Source of the DNA: Cyanobacteriota bacterium
Lineage (GTDB): Bacteria; Cyanobacteriota; Cyanobacteriia; PCC-6307; Cyanobiaceae
Reading direction: 5' to 3'
DNA length: 13,640 nt
Assembly: GCA_947463165.1 (NCBI GenBank)
Contig: CANHSW010000026.1
Location: 1 to 13,640, forward strand
Part shown: positions 1 through 6,320 of the stretch, one piece after another
How positions within the stretch are numbered: position 1 is the stretch's first letter
Layout: each line of letters begins with the position of its first letter
Translations under genes and position numbers: made by a program
The notes under the pieces: model-generated
Told to the model about the DNA's origin: nothing
The model's database searches: none
The model's input: the letters and a program-made list of their open reading frames with translations, nothing else

Positions 1-334
1 CAGGTGATTCATTCAGATCATCAGGCCACCCGGTCTCGTCTTCATCATCTTCGTCAGTGTCAGCATCCTCTTCACGGGTTCGAAATCTTACATAAACCCA
101 ACGTTCATCTCCCGCATCTGAGATCAAGCTCTGGATTTTTCTTTCGGCTTGATGGGCAGCCTCTAAGTCTACTTCTTCAACATCGTAAATAACCCAAACC
201 CAGAGTGCTTGATCGCCAAGGGAATCAATGTCGCTCTCCACTCGCCAGGCGTGCACAGGAGGGTCCCAATGCTTACTTTCAAGCATGGCTTGAATCTTGT
301 CTGTCTCGAGCTCATTCATGCTGCGCGTTGGCAT
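1..334 (-). CDS. Partial acidic hypothetical protein, C-terminus beyond window
   Basis: The reverse strand stays open from an ATG at 334 to the window edge (111 codons, no stop). A clear GGAGG lies 6 nt before that ATG, which decides the start; a second in-frame ATG at 319 is less well placed. The protein begins MPTRSMNELETDKIQ, has a middle with conserved-looking aromatic stretches (ALWVWVIYDVEE and ERWVYVRFRTREE), and ends in a run rich in Asp and Glu (EDADTDEDDEDE). No membrane segment or signal peptide is visible. I do not recognise the family. Codon use is more AT-rich than in the core genes to the right, as expected for an accessory gene. It is transcribed away from the RES-Xre locus. 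The partner gene, if any, would lie outside the window. That the gene is real is fairly sure; its function is unknown. Confidence 0.72.
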   Translation of the reverse strand, partial: MPTRSMNELETDKIQAMLESKHWDPPVHAWRVESDIDSLGDQALWVWVIYDVEEVDLEAAHQAERKIQSLISDAGDERWVYVRFRTREEDADTDEDDEDETGWPDDLNESP

Positions 335-388
335 TGCAAACCTCCGTCATGGTTTGACTCTAAGCGCGCTACAGCTACTGGAGTTGTT

Positions 389-402
389 TCGCTCCCTAGC
401 GA
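389..402. promoter_or_regulatory. Palindrome in the divergent region, possible antitoxin operator
   Basis: The 140-bp gap between the partial minus-strand gene and the antitoxin gene holds a perfect inverted repeat, TCGCT-CCCT-AGCGA, about 72 bp before the likely antitoxin start. Xre-type antitoxins of RES systems usually bind palindromes upstream of their own operon, so this is a candidate autoregulatory site. A TTGACT hexamer at 354-359 could be a -35 element, but no convincing -10 follows at the right spacing. The role is inferred from position only. Confidence 0.3.
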
Positions 403-474
403 GCGGTCAACATCCCACGCCCTTACATCTCTTACGTTCAGGGGCTAGGCTGAGCAAGGTTCTTGGCGCAGCTG

Positions 475-1053
475 ATGACCCCACAAGCTGAGTTTCAGGC
501 CGCTGTTCTCGATCAGCTTCGCCGTGCGCCGCTCGATCCTCCAGCCCAGGCAGCACTGCTGCAGGCGCTGACCTCTGTGGCCCCGCGGGAAGGGGCCGTT
601 ACCGCAAAGGCAGACGGCCCACTCGCCGAATGGCTGGGAGAGCCCCCTGCCAATGCCGCCCAGCTCGAGTTCGAAGCACTCCGGCGCAGCTTTGCCCTTC
701 GCCACCAGCTCCTGGCCTCCACTATCGGTACAGCCGAGGTGAACGAGCTCCTCGCCGCCGGCAGCCGCCAGACGGTGCACGACCGCCTCAGGGCCGGCAC
801 CCTGCTGGGGATCCTTGATCAGGGGAAATGGCGCTTCCCCCTCTGGCAGTTCGACGCCGATGGCCCCAACGGTGTGATCGACGGACTGGCCCAGGTGCTG
901 CAGGCCCTGCAGGTCTCCAACCTGGCCAAGGCCCGCTGGCTGCAAAAGCCCCATCCGGTTTTCGGCGGCTCCACCCCCTTGGATCTGCTCCGCCACGGCC
1001 GTCTCGAAGACGTATTGGCGGAAGCGGGCCAGGTGGGTCGTGGTCAGGATTGA
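475..1053 (+). CDS. Xre/MbcA/ParS-type antitoxin (DUF2384-like) of a RES toxin
   Basis: Likely the antitoxin that binds and blocks the RES toxin encoded just downstream and represses their shared promoter. Counting from this ATG, a helix-turn-helix segment lies at about 86-108 (TAEVNELLAAGSRQTVHDRL) and is followed by a KWRFPLWQF strand. The C-terminal segment (SNLAKARWLQKPHPVFGG, then TPLDLLRHGRLEDVLAEAG) is the typical toxin-binding tail of the MbcA/ParS family. The N-terminal 80 residues are helical and poorly conserved. The start is uncertain: an in-frame TTG at 463 has AAGG only 3 nt upstream, whereas the ATG at 475 has no clear ribosome site. The stop overlaps the next gene by 14 nt, which fits translational coupling in an antitoxin-first operon. 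Family confidence is high because motif and partner agree. Confidence 0.82.
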   Translation: MTPQAEFQAAVLDQLRRAPLDPPAQAALLQALTSVAPREGAVTAKADGPLAEWLGEPPANAAQLEFEALRRSFALRHQLLASTIGTAEVNELLAAGSRQTVHDRLRAGTLLGILDQGKWRFPLWQFDADGPNGVIDGLAQVLQALQVSNLAKARWLQKPHPVFGGSTPLDLLRHGRLEDVLAEAGQVGRGQD

Positions 1054-1651
1054 TCCGCCCCCTCCCCGCAGGTCCACGTCTCCGCTGATCGAGATCCTGC
1101 CGATGGCAGCACCGTTGCTCCGCATCTACAGACCGCAGCCCTATGGCAGCAGTGCTTGCAGCTTCCGTTACGAGGGGCCGTTCTCACGCTTTGATCACCA
1201 CGCCGATGGCCACTTGCGTGGAATTCACTACAGCGCACCTTCCTTGTCGTCTTGTGTCGTCGAAGTCTTCGGGGACACAGGGCTGATTGAACCACAGGGT
1301 TGCCAGCTGGCCCTGCTGCGCACAAACCGCCCCATGGCCCTGCTCGATCTACGAGGCAGCGGCGCCATGCGAGCCGGGAGTGTTGTTGCACTCAATGCCA
1401 CAGCTGATCGATCGCTGAGTCAGCAGTGGTCTCGCTTTTTCTACGGCACAGCCGTAGCCGATGAAAGACCGATCGATGGCTTGCTCTACAGCAATGCTCA
1501 CAACGGCGAATCGGCCCTGGCCCTCTACGAACGGGCCGAAGCAGCGATCCACTGTGAAGCCGAGCTGTCGCTTGCGGCGGACGAGCTTCGCAGCCGCCTG
1601 CTGGCTATCGCCAACGACCACGGCATGACCATGGCCTCATCCGGCTCCTGA
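1040..1651 (+). CDS. RES-domain toxin (NAD+-targeting)
   Basis: RES toxins such as MbcT consume NAD+ (phosphorolysis or hydrolysis), and others ADP-ribosylate a host enzyme. The three residues that name the domain are visible: an Arg in the EGPFSRFDHH segment (about residue 50), the Glu of SCVVEVF (75) and the Ser of LLYSNAHNG (151). Length (203 aa) is normal. The GTG at 1040 is preferred because the leader PPPPRRSTSPLIEILP and the following LLRIYR strand match the usual N-terminus of this family; a later ATG at 1103 would remove that leader. It overlaps the antitoxin gene by 14 nt and ends 11 nt before the helicase gene. Nothing looks broken, so the pair may be active. Whether this member degrades NAD+ or modifies a protein cannot be read from sequence. 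Confidence 0.85.
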   Translation: MVRIDPPPPRRSTSPLIEILPMAAPLLRIYRPQPYGSSACSFRYEGPFSRFDHHADGHLRGIHYSAPSLSSCVVEVFGDTGLIEPQGCQLALLRTNRPMALLDLRGSGAMRAGSVVALNATADRSLSQQWSRFFYGTAVADERPIDGLLYSNAHNGESALALYERAEAAIHCEAELSLAADELRSRLLAIANDHGMTMASSGS

Positions 1652-1662
1652 ACCACAATCTC

Positions 1663-3741
1663 ATGGCTTTCCTCCTCGCCGACAGCTTCCAATCCAGCCT
1701 TGAGAAGCTCAGTGGAGAAGAGCAGAAAGCTGCCAAGCTCGCCGCCTTCGAGCTGCAGATCAACCCGGCCAACCCTGGTCTTCAGTGCCACCGGCTGGAC
1801 AACATCAAGGACAAAAACTTCTGGTCTGCCCGTGCCAGCCGTGACATCCGCCTGATTTTCCATCGGGTCGAGAGCAGCGTCATGCTCTGCTACGTCGACC
1901 ATCACGATCCCGCTTACGACTGGGCCTCACGGCGCAAGATCGAAACCCATCCCGTCACCGGCGCCGCCCAGATCGTGGAGATCCGCGAAACGGTTCGCGA
2001 AATTCAGATCCCCCTCCACATCCCCGCAGAAGCAGCGGCAGTCCCTGAGCCCAAGCGGCCTCTCTCCAACCTTACGGAAGCCGACCTGCTCAGTTACGGC
2101 GTTCCTGCCGAGTGGATCCCTGATGTCCGCACAGCGGACGACGACATGCTGCTGGTGATCGCCTCCCATCTCCCCGGTGAGGCTGCCGAAGCGATCATCG
2201 ATCTGGCGACTGGCGCTACACCCACCAAGCCGGAGGTAAGGCAGCCAGACCAGAGCAATCCCTACGAGCACCCCGACGCCCAGCGCCGCTTCCGGGTGCT
2301 CACCGGCACCGAAGAGCTGGCTAGAGCACTGGACTACCCCTGGGAGCGCTGGATCGTTTTCCTCCATCCCAGCCAGTCCGACTGGGTGAGCCGCTCCTTC
2401 AATGGCCCCACCCGCGTGCAGGGCTCTGCTGGTACGGGCAAAACCGTGGTGGCCCTGCACCGCGCCGTTCATCTGGCTCGCAGAAACCCCGAAGCCAGGG
2501 TGTTGCTGACCACCTTCTCCGAGCCCCTAGCGGACCTACTGCAGGACAAACTCCATCGCCTTATCCAGGGGGAGCCCAGCCTGATTGAACGCCTGGATGT
2601 GCTGGCCATGCAGGAACTTGGCGAGCGGATGCACACCGCCCAGCTCGGAAAGCCGCAGCTCATCGCCGCTGATCACCTCCGCGCCTTGATTCACCAGCAC
2701 GCACCAGCGGAGATCAGCCGCGTCTATGGCGAGGCCTTCGTGGTGGAGGAGTTCAACGAGATCGTCAATGCTTTCGGGCTGCGCGACTGGGACAGCTACC
2801 GCGATGTCCGCCGCCTCGGTCGCAAGAGCCGCCTCAACGAGACCAAGCGCCGTTTGCTCTGGGATGGATTTGCCGCTGTCCTCCAGGAGCTGGAGCGCTC
2901 TGGCCAGATCACGCCCCACCAGCTCTTCCATCGCACCGCCGAACAGCTCCACCGCAGCGGTGTCCGGACCTACCAGCACATCGTGGTGGACGAATGCCAG
3001 GACATCACCGCTGCCCAGCTCCGTCTCCTGGCAGCTCTGGCGGGGACCGGCCCCGATGCCCTGTTCTTTGCCGGGGATCTCGGCCAGCGCATCTTCCAGC
3101 AACCCTTCTCCTGGACCCAGTACGGCGTGGACATCCGCGGCCGCTCGCGCACCCTGCGCATCAACTACCGCACCTCCCACCAGATCCGCTGCCAAGCCGA
3201 TCAGCTGCTCGATCCGGAGTCCCGCGACGTAGACGGCAACGTGCAGGACCGCCGCGGCGCCATCTCCGTGTTCAACGGTCCGGAGCCCGACATCCGGGAA
3301 TGCGACGACACCGACAGCGAAACCAAGCAGGTGGCGGCCTGGATCGACCAGCGCCGCAGCGAAGGCCTCACGCCCAGGGAGTTCGGCATCTTTGTGCGCA
3401 GCGAGGCCGAGATCCCGCGCGCCGAGGCTGCTCTGCAGCTGGCTGAGCTCCCCTATGAGCGTCTGCAGCCCTCGGCCATGCGTCTCGGCAGCAAGGCCAC
3501 ACTTTCCACAATGCACCTGGCTAAGGGGCTGGAGTTCCGTGCCGTGATCGTGATGGCCTGCGATGAAGACGTGATCCCCAACGCCGAGCGCATCAAGGCC
3601 ATCACCGACGACAGCGACCTGGAAGAGGTGGTGGCCACCGAACGCCATCTGCTCTACGTGGCCTGTACCCGCGCTCGTGACCACCTGCTAATCACGAGCG
3701 GTGACACCTGCTCGGAGTTCGTGGAGGACCTGCTCGGATGA
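1663..3741 (+). CDS. RelE-like domain fused to UvrD-type SF1 DNA helicase
   Basis: A 692-aa two-part protein. Residues 1-90 look like a RelE/ParE-superfamily toxin fold: an N-terminal helix pair, then FWSARASRDIRLIFHR and MLCYVDHHDPAYDWA, which match the basic strand and terminal strand of RelE toxins. After a linker of about 150 residues comes an SF1A helicase core: Walker A GSAGTGKT (254-261), Walker B VVDECQD (441-447, with Cys where Ala is usual), motif III GDLGQRIFQ (471-479), motif IV NYRTS (501-505), motif V TMHLAKGLEF (616-625) and motif VI LLYVACTRARDHLLI. All ATPase motifs are present, so an active ATP-driven translocase is expected. No nuclease domain is evident. The gene begins 11 nt after the RES toxin without a clear ribosome site, so it may depend on coupling. 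The domain fusion belongs, as far as I remember, to a recurrent but uncharacterised family. A role in defence or plasmid conflict is inference from context. Confidence 0.85.
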   Translation: MAFLLADSFQSSLEKLSGEEQKAAKLAAFELQINPANPGLQCHRLDNIKDKNFWSARASRDIRLIFHRVESSVMLCYVDHHDPAYDWASRRKIETHPVTGAAQIVEIRETVREIQIPLHIPAEAAAVPEPKRPLSNLTEADLLSYGVPAEWIPDVRTADDDMLLVIASHLPGEAAEAIIDLATGATPTKPEVRQPDQSNPYEHPDAQRRFRVLTGTEELARALDYPWERWIVFLHPSQSDWVSRSFNGPTRVQGSAGTGKTVVALHRAVHLARRNPEARVLLTTFSEPLADLLQDKLHRLIQGEPSLIERLDVLAMQELGERMHTAQLGKPQLIAADHLRALIHQHAPAEISRVYGEAFVVEEFNEIVNAFGLRDWDSYRDVRRLGRKSRLNETKRRLLWDGFAAVLQELERSGQITPHQLFHRTAEQLHRSGVRTYQHIVVDECQDITAAQLRLLAALAGTGPDALFFAGDLGQRIFQQPFSWTQYGVDIRGRSRTLRINYRTSHQIRCQADQLLDPESRDVDGNVQDRRGAISVFNGPEPDIRECDDTDSETKQVAAWIDQRRSEGLTPREFGIFVRSEAEIPRAEAALQLAELPYERLQPSAMRLGSKATLSTMHLAKGLEFRAVIVMACDEDVIPNAERIKAITDDSDLEEVVATERHLLYVACTRARDHLLITSGDTCSEFVEDLLG

Positions 3742-3878
3742 ACCAGCCAGCGCCAGAAGCTCTCCGTGTTGCCGAATCAGCCCGCACCATTGCGCTGCAA
3801 ATGATGAGCGAGCGTGGTCGCGGCGCTGTCCTGGTGGGGGAGCAACGCTCCAGATTCTTGAGTGCCCTCTATTGCTGA
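3738..3878 (+). pseudogene. Short ORF coupled to the helicase, probable truncated gene
   Basis: An ATG overlaps the helicase stop in the classic ATGA arrangement, so ribosomes finishing the helicase could restart here. The frame gives 46 residues, starting MNQPAPEALRVAESARTIAL and continuing QMMSERGRGAVLVGEQRS before a TGA. The SERGRGAVLVG stretch resembles the helix start of small all-helical proteins (HEPN/MltR-like) that normally continue for another 100 or more residues, so I read this as the surviving N-terminus of a third operon gene whose remainder was lost. It could instead be a genuine micro-protein. No continuation in another frame was convincing. The family suggestion is weak. Confidence 0.45.
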
Positions 3879-3941
3879 GAGGTGCGTCGCGCAGGAATCC
3901 TCAGCTTGCGCGGCCGCGCAATGGCTTCGCAAGCCGGCCCG

Positions 3942-3965
3942 CCACTGGCGTTGAGACGCCGGTGG
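3942..3965 (+). other. Stem-loop in the gap before the ArdC-like gene
   Basis: CCACTGGCGT, a 4-base loop TGAG, and ACGCCGGTGG form a 10-bp stem with a single G-T pair. It lies in the stretch 3879-4042, which has no supported gene. No T-tract follows, so it is not a clear intrinsic terminator; it may weaken read-through or be a remnant of the lost gene. The rest of that stretch shows nothing recognisable. Confidence 0.35.
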
Positions 3966-4042
3966 CACTGGATTCATGGAGCGCTGTGGCCGGCCCTTGT
4001 CGCTGGCCACGCCTGCGCTTGCGGTCCTGCGCTTGCCCAACC

Positions 4043-5059
4043 GTGGCTGTTGCTTCACCATCACGCTCCTCCCGGTCAGCCAAAGGAGCTGCTGCTGCCA
4101 AGGTCTCGCCCGAGGAGAAGCTGGTGGCCTCCCTGATTACCCTGCTGGAGGCCGGCACCAGCCCTTGGCGGCGGGAGTGGGATGCCGCCTCGGGGAGCCA
4201 CCACGTGAATCTGCTCTCCGGCCGGCGCTATCGCGGCGCCAATCCAGCGCTGCTCACCCTGGGCATGCACCTGCGGGGATCAGCCCTGCCCTACTGGTGC
4301 GGCTTCGCTGAGGCCAAGGCCTTGGGGATCTTTCCTCGCAAGGGCAGCAAGGCGGTGCATGTGCTGCGGCCCCAGGTGCATCAGGGGGGCGAAAGCCGGC
4401 TGGCGGAGTCGAGCTCAGCTGCTGAAGGTGGCCAAGGATTAGCTTCCGCCGATGGCCAGCAGTCAGTTCAGCCTTGCCGCAGCTGGGTCAGCTACCGGCC
4501 GGTGGCACTGTTCAATGCGGTCGATCTGGAAGGCGAGGCTCTGGAGGCGCTGATCCAGAAGCGCCGCCAGGCCGAGGGGGCCGTGCTGCGGCCCGAGCCG
4601 GAGCGGCTGGGGGCAGCCGATGCCGTGCTCAGCAGCTGGCCGGTGCCCGTGAGCTTCGGGGGTGATCGGGCCTGCTATCTGCCGGTGCCCGATCGCATCC
4701 AGCTGCCCGATCGAGCCACCTTCCACTCGGCAGGGGCCCTCTATGCCACCTGGGCCCATGAGGTGATTCACTCCACGGGCCACAGCTCCCGGCTGGCCCG
4801 TGATCTCTCCGGTGGCATGGGCGAAGGAGGCGATGGCGGCCGGGCCTATGCCCGCGAGGAGCTGGTGGCCGAGCTGGGCGCCGTTCTGCTTGGTGATCGG
4901 CTGGAGATCGGCAGTGCCATAGCCAATCACGCTGCCTATTTGGGCCACTGGGTGGAGCTGCTCAAAGAGTCGCCGCAGGTGCTGTTGCAGGTGCTCAGTG
5001 ATGCCCGCAAAGCTACCGATCTGATCTGTCCAGAGGATCCAGAAGCGGCAGACAGCTGA
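4043..5059 (+). CDS. ArdC-like protein: ssDNA-binding domain plus zincin metallopeptidase
   Basis: ArdC-family proteins bind single-stranded DNA and shield incoming plasmid DNA from restriction; the C-terminal part is a zinc peptidase fold. Counting from the GTG, the N-terminal domain spans about 20-130 (SPEEKLVASLITLLEAGTSPWRREW, split here as SPEEKLVASL then LLEAGTSPWRREW, and later YRGANPALL and YWCGFAEAKALG). A Ser/Gly/Gln-rich linker follows at about 115-140. The zincin motif HEVIHSTGH is at 239-247, with the downstream acidic ligand candidate in REELVAELGA (272-273). All predicted zinc ligands are present. The start is unsure: the open frame extends upstream into the helicase gene but with non-natural composition. 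GTG 4043 has no ribosome site, while GTG 3986 has GGAG about 4 nt before it. At about 338 aa it has the usual length. It appears to be a chromosomal, possibly stranded, plasmid-type gene. Confidence 0.75.
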   Translation: MAVASPSRSSRSAKGAAAAKVSPEEKLVASLITLLEAGTSPWRREWDAASGSHHVNLLSGRRYRGANPALLTLGMHLRGSALPYWCGFAEAKALGIFPRKGSKAVHVLRPQVHQGGESRLAESSSAAEGGQGLASADGQQSVQPCRSWVSYRPVALFNAVDLEGEALEALIQKRRQAEGAVLRPEPERLGAADAVLSSWPVPVSFGGDRACYLPVPDRIQLPDRATFHSAGALYATWAHEVIHSTGHSSRLARDLSGGMGEGGDGGRAYAREELVAELGAVLLGDRLEIGSAIANHAAYLGHWVELLKESPQVLLQVLSDARKATDLICPEDPEAADS

Positions 5060-5168
5060 GGCGGGATTGGCCTGGGTCAGCCCTGGGATCTGGCGATTAG
5101 GCTCCATCCAGGCCTCTCCATGGTGCGAATCGGGTCCTGCGCTGCGCCCGCCATAGCCCAATCCCACC
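5060..5168. repeat. Imperfect 11-bp inverted repeat flanking a non-coding stretch
   Basis: GGCGGGATTGG at 5060-5070, just after the ArdC-like stop, is matched in reverse complement by CCAATCCCACC at 5158-5168 (10 of 11). The stretch between has no supported gene. The arms could be remnants of a mobile element or chance; no target-site duplication or transposase was seen. Confidence 0.22.
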
Positions 5169-5189
5169 TCTGCCGCCCTGCCGTTACCA

Positions 5190-5441
5190 TTGGATCTCAA
5201 GGCCCTGGAAGTTCTGCCCTATTGAGGGCAGCGGGAGCTGCGATCCCCCAGCCACGGGAGATAGATGAAGGAGGAAGCCCGCATGATCCTCCGAGCTGCC
5301 ATCGAAGCCAATCAGCCTTCAGCAGTAATCAAGAAAGGGCTGGGCAGTCGCATCCATGCCCACTTCGCTCAGTTGGGAGTTGTGGAGCTGGAGCTTCCTC
5401 AGCGTTCGTCGCAACCAACCCCAGCTCAGTTCGGCGCCTAA
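5190..5441 (+). pseudogene. Decayed FitA/VapB-type antitoxin
   Basis: One frame reads LDLKALEVL, a TGA at 5223, SPSHGR, a TAG at 5262, then MKEEARMILRAAIEAN and, near the end, GLGSRIHAHFAQLGVVELELP before the final stop. The order matches FitA-type antitoxins: the segment HGR-S-MEEEARxILRAA from the ribbon-helix-helix domain, then the toxin-binding tail xLGxxIxxxFxxLGGVxLxLP. The TAG sits exactly where Ser is expected (TCG to TAG is one base). The N-terminal start and first strand are not recoverable in this frame, so the DNA-binding part is broken. A residual ORF from ATG 5265 (58 codons; GGGAG 4 nt upstream) or ATG 5283 (AAGGAGG 8 nt upstream) could still make only the toxin-binding tail. 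The gene lies directly before the truncated toxin gene, as in intact pairs. Confidence 0.7.
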
Positions 5442-5491
5442 CCGTGATCGGAACGCCAGGAACGCCACAACCCAGCAGGGGAAATTTCGCG

Positions 5492-5785
5492 GTGATCCTG
5501 CTCGATACCAATGTGATCTCGGAGCTGATGCGCCCGCAACCAGAGCCAAGGGTGCTGGCCTGGGCCGATGGCCTCGATCCGGAAGCGGTGGCGATCAAAG
5601 CCATGAACGAAGCCGAGATCCTGCACGGCCTGGCCCGGCTGCCGTCTGGACGGCGCAAGCAAAACCTGCAGCAGAGCTGGGGCGCCTTGATGGACGAGCT
5701 ATTTGCCGGCCGGGTCTGGTCGTTCACCAGCGAAGCGGCCCACTGGTATGCCGAGTTGCTGTTGCTTGATATCCCCTCAGTGTGA
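5492..5785 (+). pseudogene. Truncated FitB/VapC-like PIN-domain toxin
   Basis: PIN toxins of the FitB/VapC group are ribonucleases with four acidic metal-binding residues. This frame starts at GTG 5492, with an AGGGGA stretch upstream, as MILLDTNVISELMRP, so the first Asp (D5) is present, and AEILHGLARLPSGRR supplies the conserved Glu (E42). FAGRVWSFTSEAAHWYAEL follows as in full proteins. The frame then ends at LLLLDIPSV (97 aa) where family members continue to about 140 aa with the ADAQIAA-type helix and the third and fourth acidic residues. The active site is therefore incomplete and the protein probably inactive. The stop lies 10 bp from the 3' end of the convergent yoeB gene, so the missing end may have been lost when the yefM-yoeB segment arrived. 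Confidence 0.78.
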
Positions 5786-5795
5786 ACTATCGCGC

Positions 5796-6065
5796 CTACT
5801 CGTAGTGACTCCACATTCGCAACACCTTCACCAGCCGCATGTCCTCCAGCAGCTGATACACCAACCGGTGTTGAATGTTGATGCGCCTGGAGCAGGATCC
5901 GCGCAGATCTCCCACCAGGGCTTCGTAGGGCGGTGGTTGTTGGTAGGGGTCAGCCGCCAACAGATCGAGCAGGGCCTGGGCCTTCTGCTTCAGGGCAGGC
6001 GAGGCGGAGGCGAGTTTGCGGGCATCCTTTTGAGCCTGTTTGGTGAACAGAACGGTCCAGCTCAC
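5796..6065 (-). CDS. yoeB: YoeB-family ribosome-dependent mRNA interferase toxin
   Basis: YoeB cleaves mRNA in the ribosomal A site. The 89-aa product matches the family end to end: MSWTVLFTKQAQKDARKLA at the start, PPPYEALVGDL in the middle, SRRINIQHRLVY, and the hallmark C-terminus VLRMWSHYE. Residues equivalent to the catalytic set of the E. coli protein (Glu46, Arg65, His83, Tyr84) are present as E48, R67, H87 and Y88. The ATG overlaps the antitoxin stop (ATGA), so it is translationally coupled to yefM. The toxin looks complete and functional. Confidence 0.95.
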   Translation of the reverse strand: MSWTVLFTKQAQKDARKLASASPALKQKAQALLDLLAADPYQQPPPYEALVGDLRGSCSRRINIQHRLVYQLLEDMRLVKVLRMWSHYE

Positions 6066-6304
6066 CAGCCTGGTTCGGGGCTCAGCTCCGCTGCTTCGCT
6101 AGCCATGCCCTCCAGGATCGATTCGCGCATCCCTGGGATGGCCAGCAGATGGAGAGTTTCTTGAATAGAGCGCCAGTCGGCTTCTGAAATCAGCACCGCG
6201 TTGCCGCGCTTGCCGTAGATCTGCACCGGTTGATGGGATTGGCCCACCTCATCAATCAGGGCGTAGAGGCGCCTGCGGGCTTCCGTGGCCGACACAGTGG
6301 TCAC
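6062..6304 (-). CDS. yefM: YefM/Phd-family antitoxin
   Basis: The antitoxin neutralises YoeB and, as a complex with it, represses the operon. The 80-aa product begins VTTVSATEARRRLYALIDEV (the DNA-binding N-terminus typical of Phd/YefM), continues with KRGNAVLISEADWRSIQETL, and ends with an acidic YoeB-binding tail (ILEGMASEAAELSPEPGW). The GTG at 6304 is chosen because it matches the family start and has GGAGG 5 nt upstream; a longer frame from 6373 adds residues with no family match. The stop overlaps the yoeB start by 4 nt. Confidence 0.93.
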   Translation of the reverse strand: MTTVSATEARRRLYALIDEVGQSHQPVQIYGKRGNAVLISEADWRSIQETLHLLAIPGMRESILEGMASEAAELSPEPGW

Positions 6305-6320
6305 AGGGTCCTCCAGGAAC

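Noticed and set aside
445..1125. Long open frame on the minus strand opposite the RES-system antitoxin (226 codons)
   Set aside because: It is antisense to a gene with clear family motifs, has no ribosome site or recognisable domain, and open antisense frames are common at this GC content.
2536..3684. 382-codon minus-strand frame inside the helicase gene
   Set aside because: The plus-strand frame has all SF1 helicase motifs in order. The reverse frame shows none and is a codon-bias shadow.
3701..4042. Extension of the ArdC-like frame upstream into the helicase gene
   Set aside because: The added residues (rich in Arg, Pro, Cys) do not look like protein, overlap the helicase end, and precede the conserved domain; a later GTG start is more likely.
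5120..5491. Extension of the PIN toxin frame upstream
   Set aside because: The family start MILLDTN begins at GTG 5492. The upstream part overlaps the antitoxin remnant in another frame.
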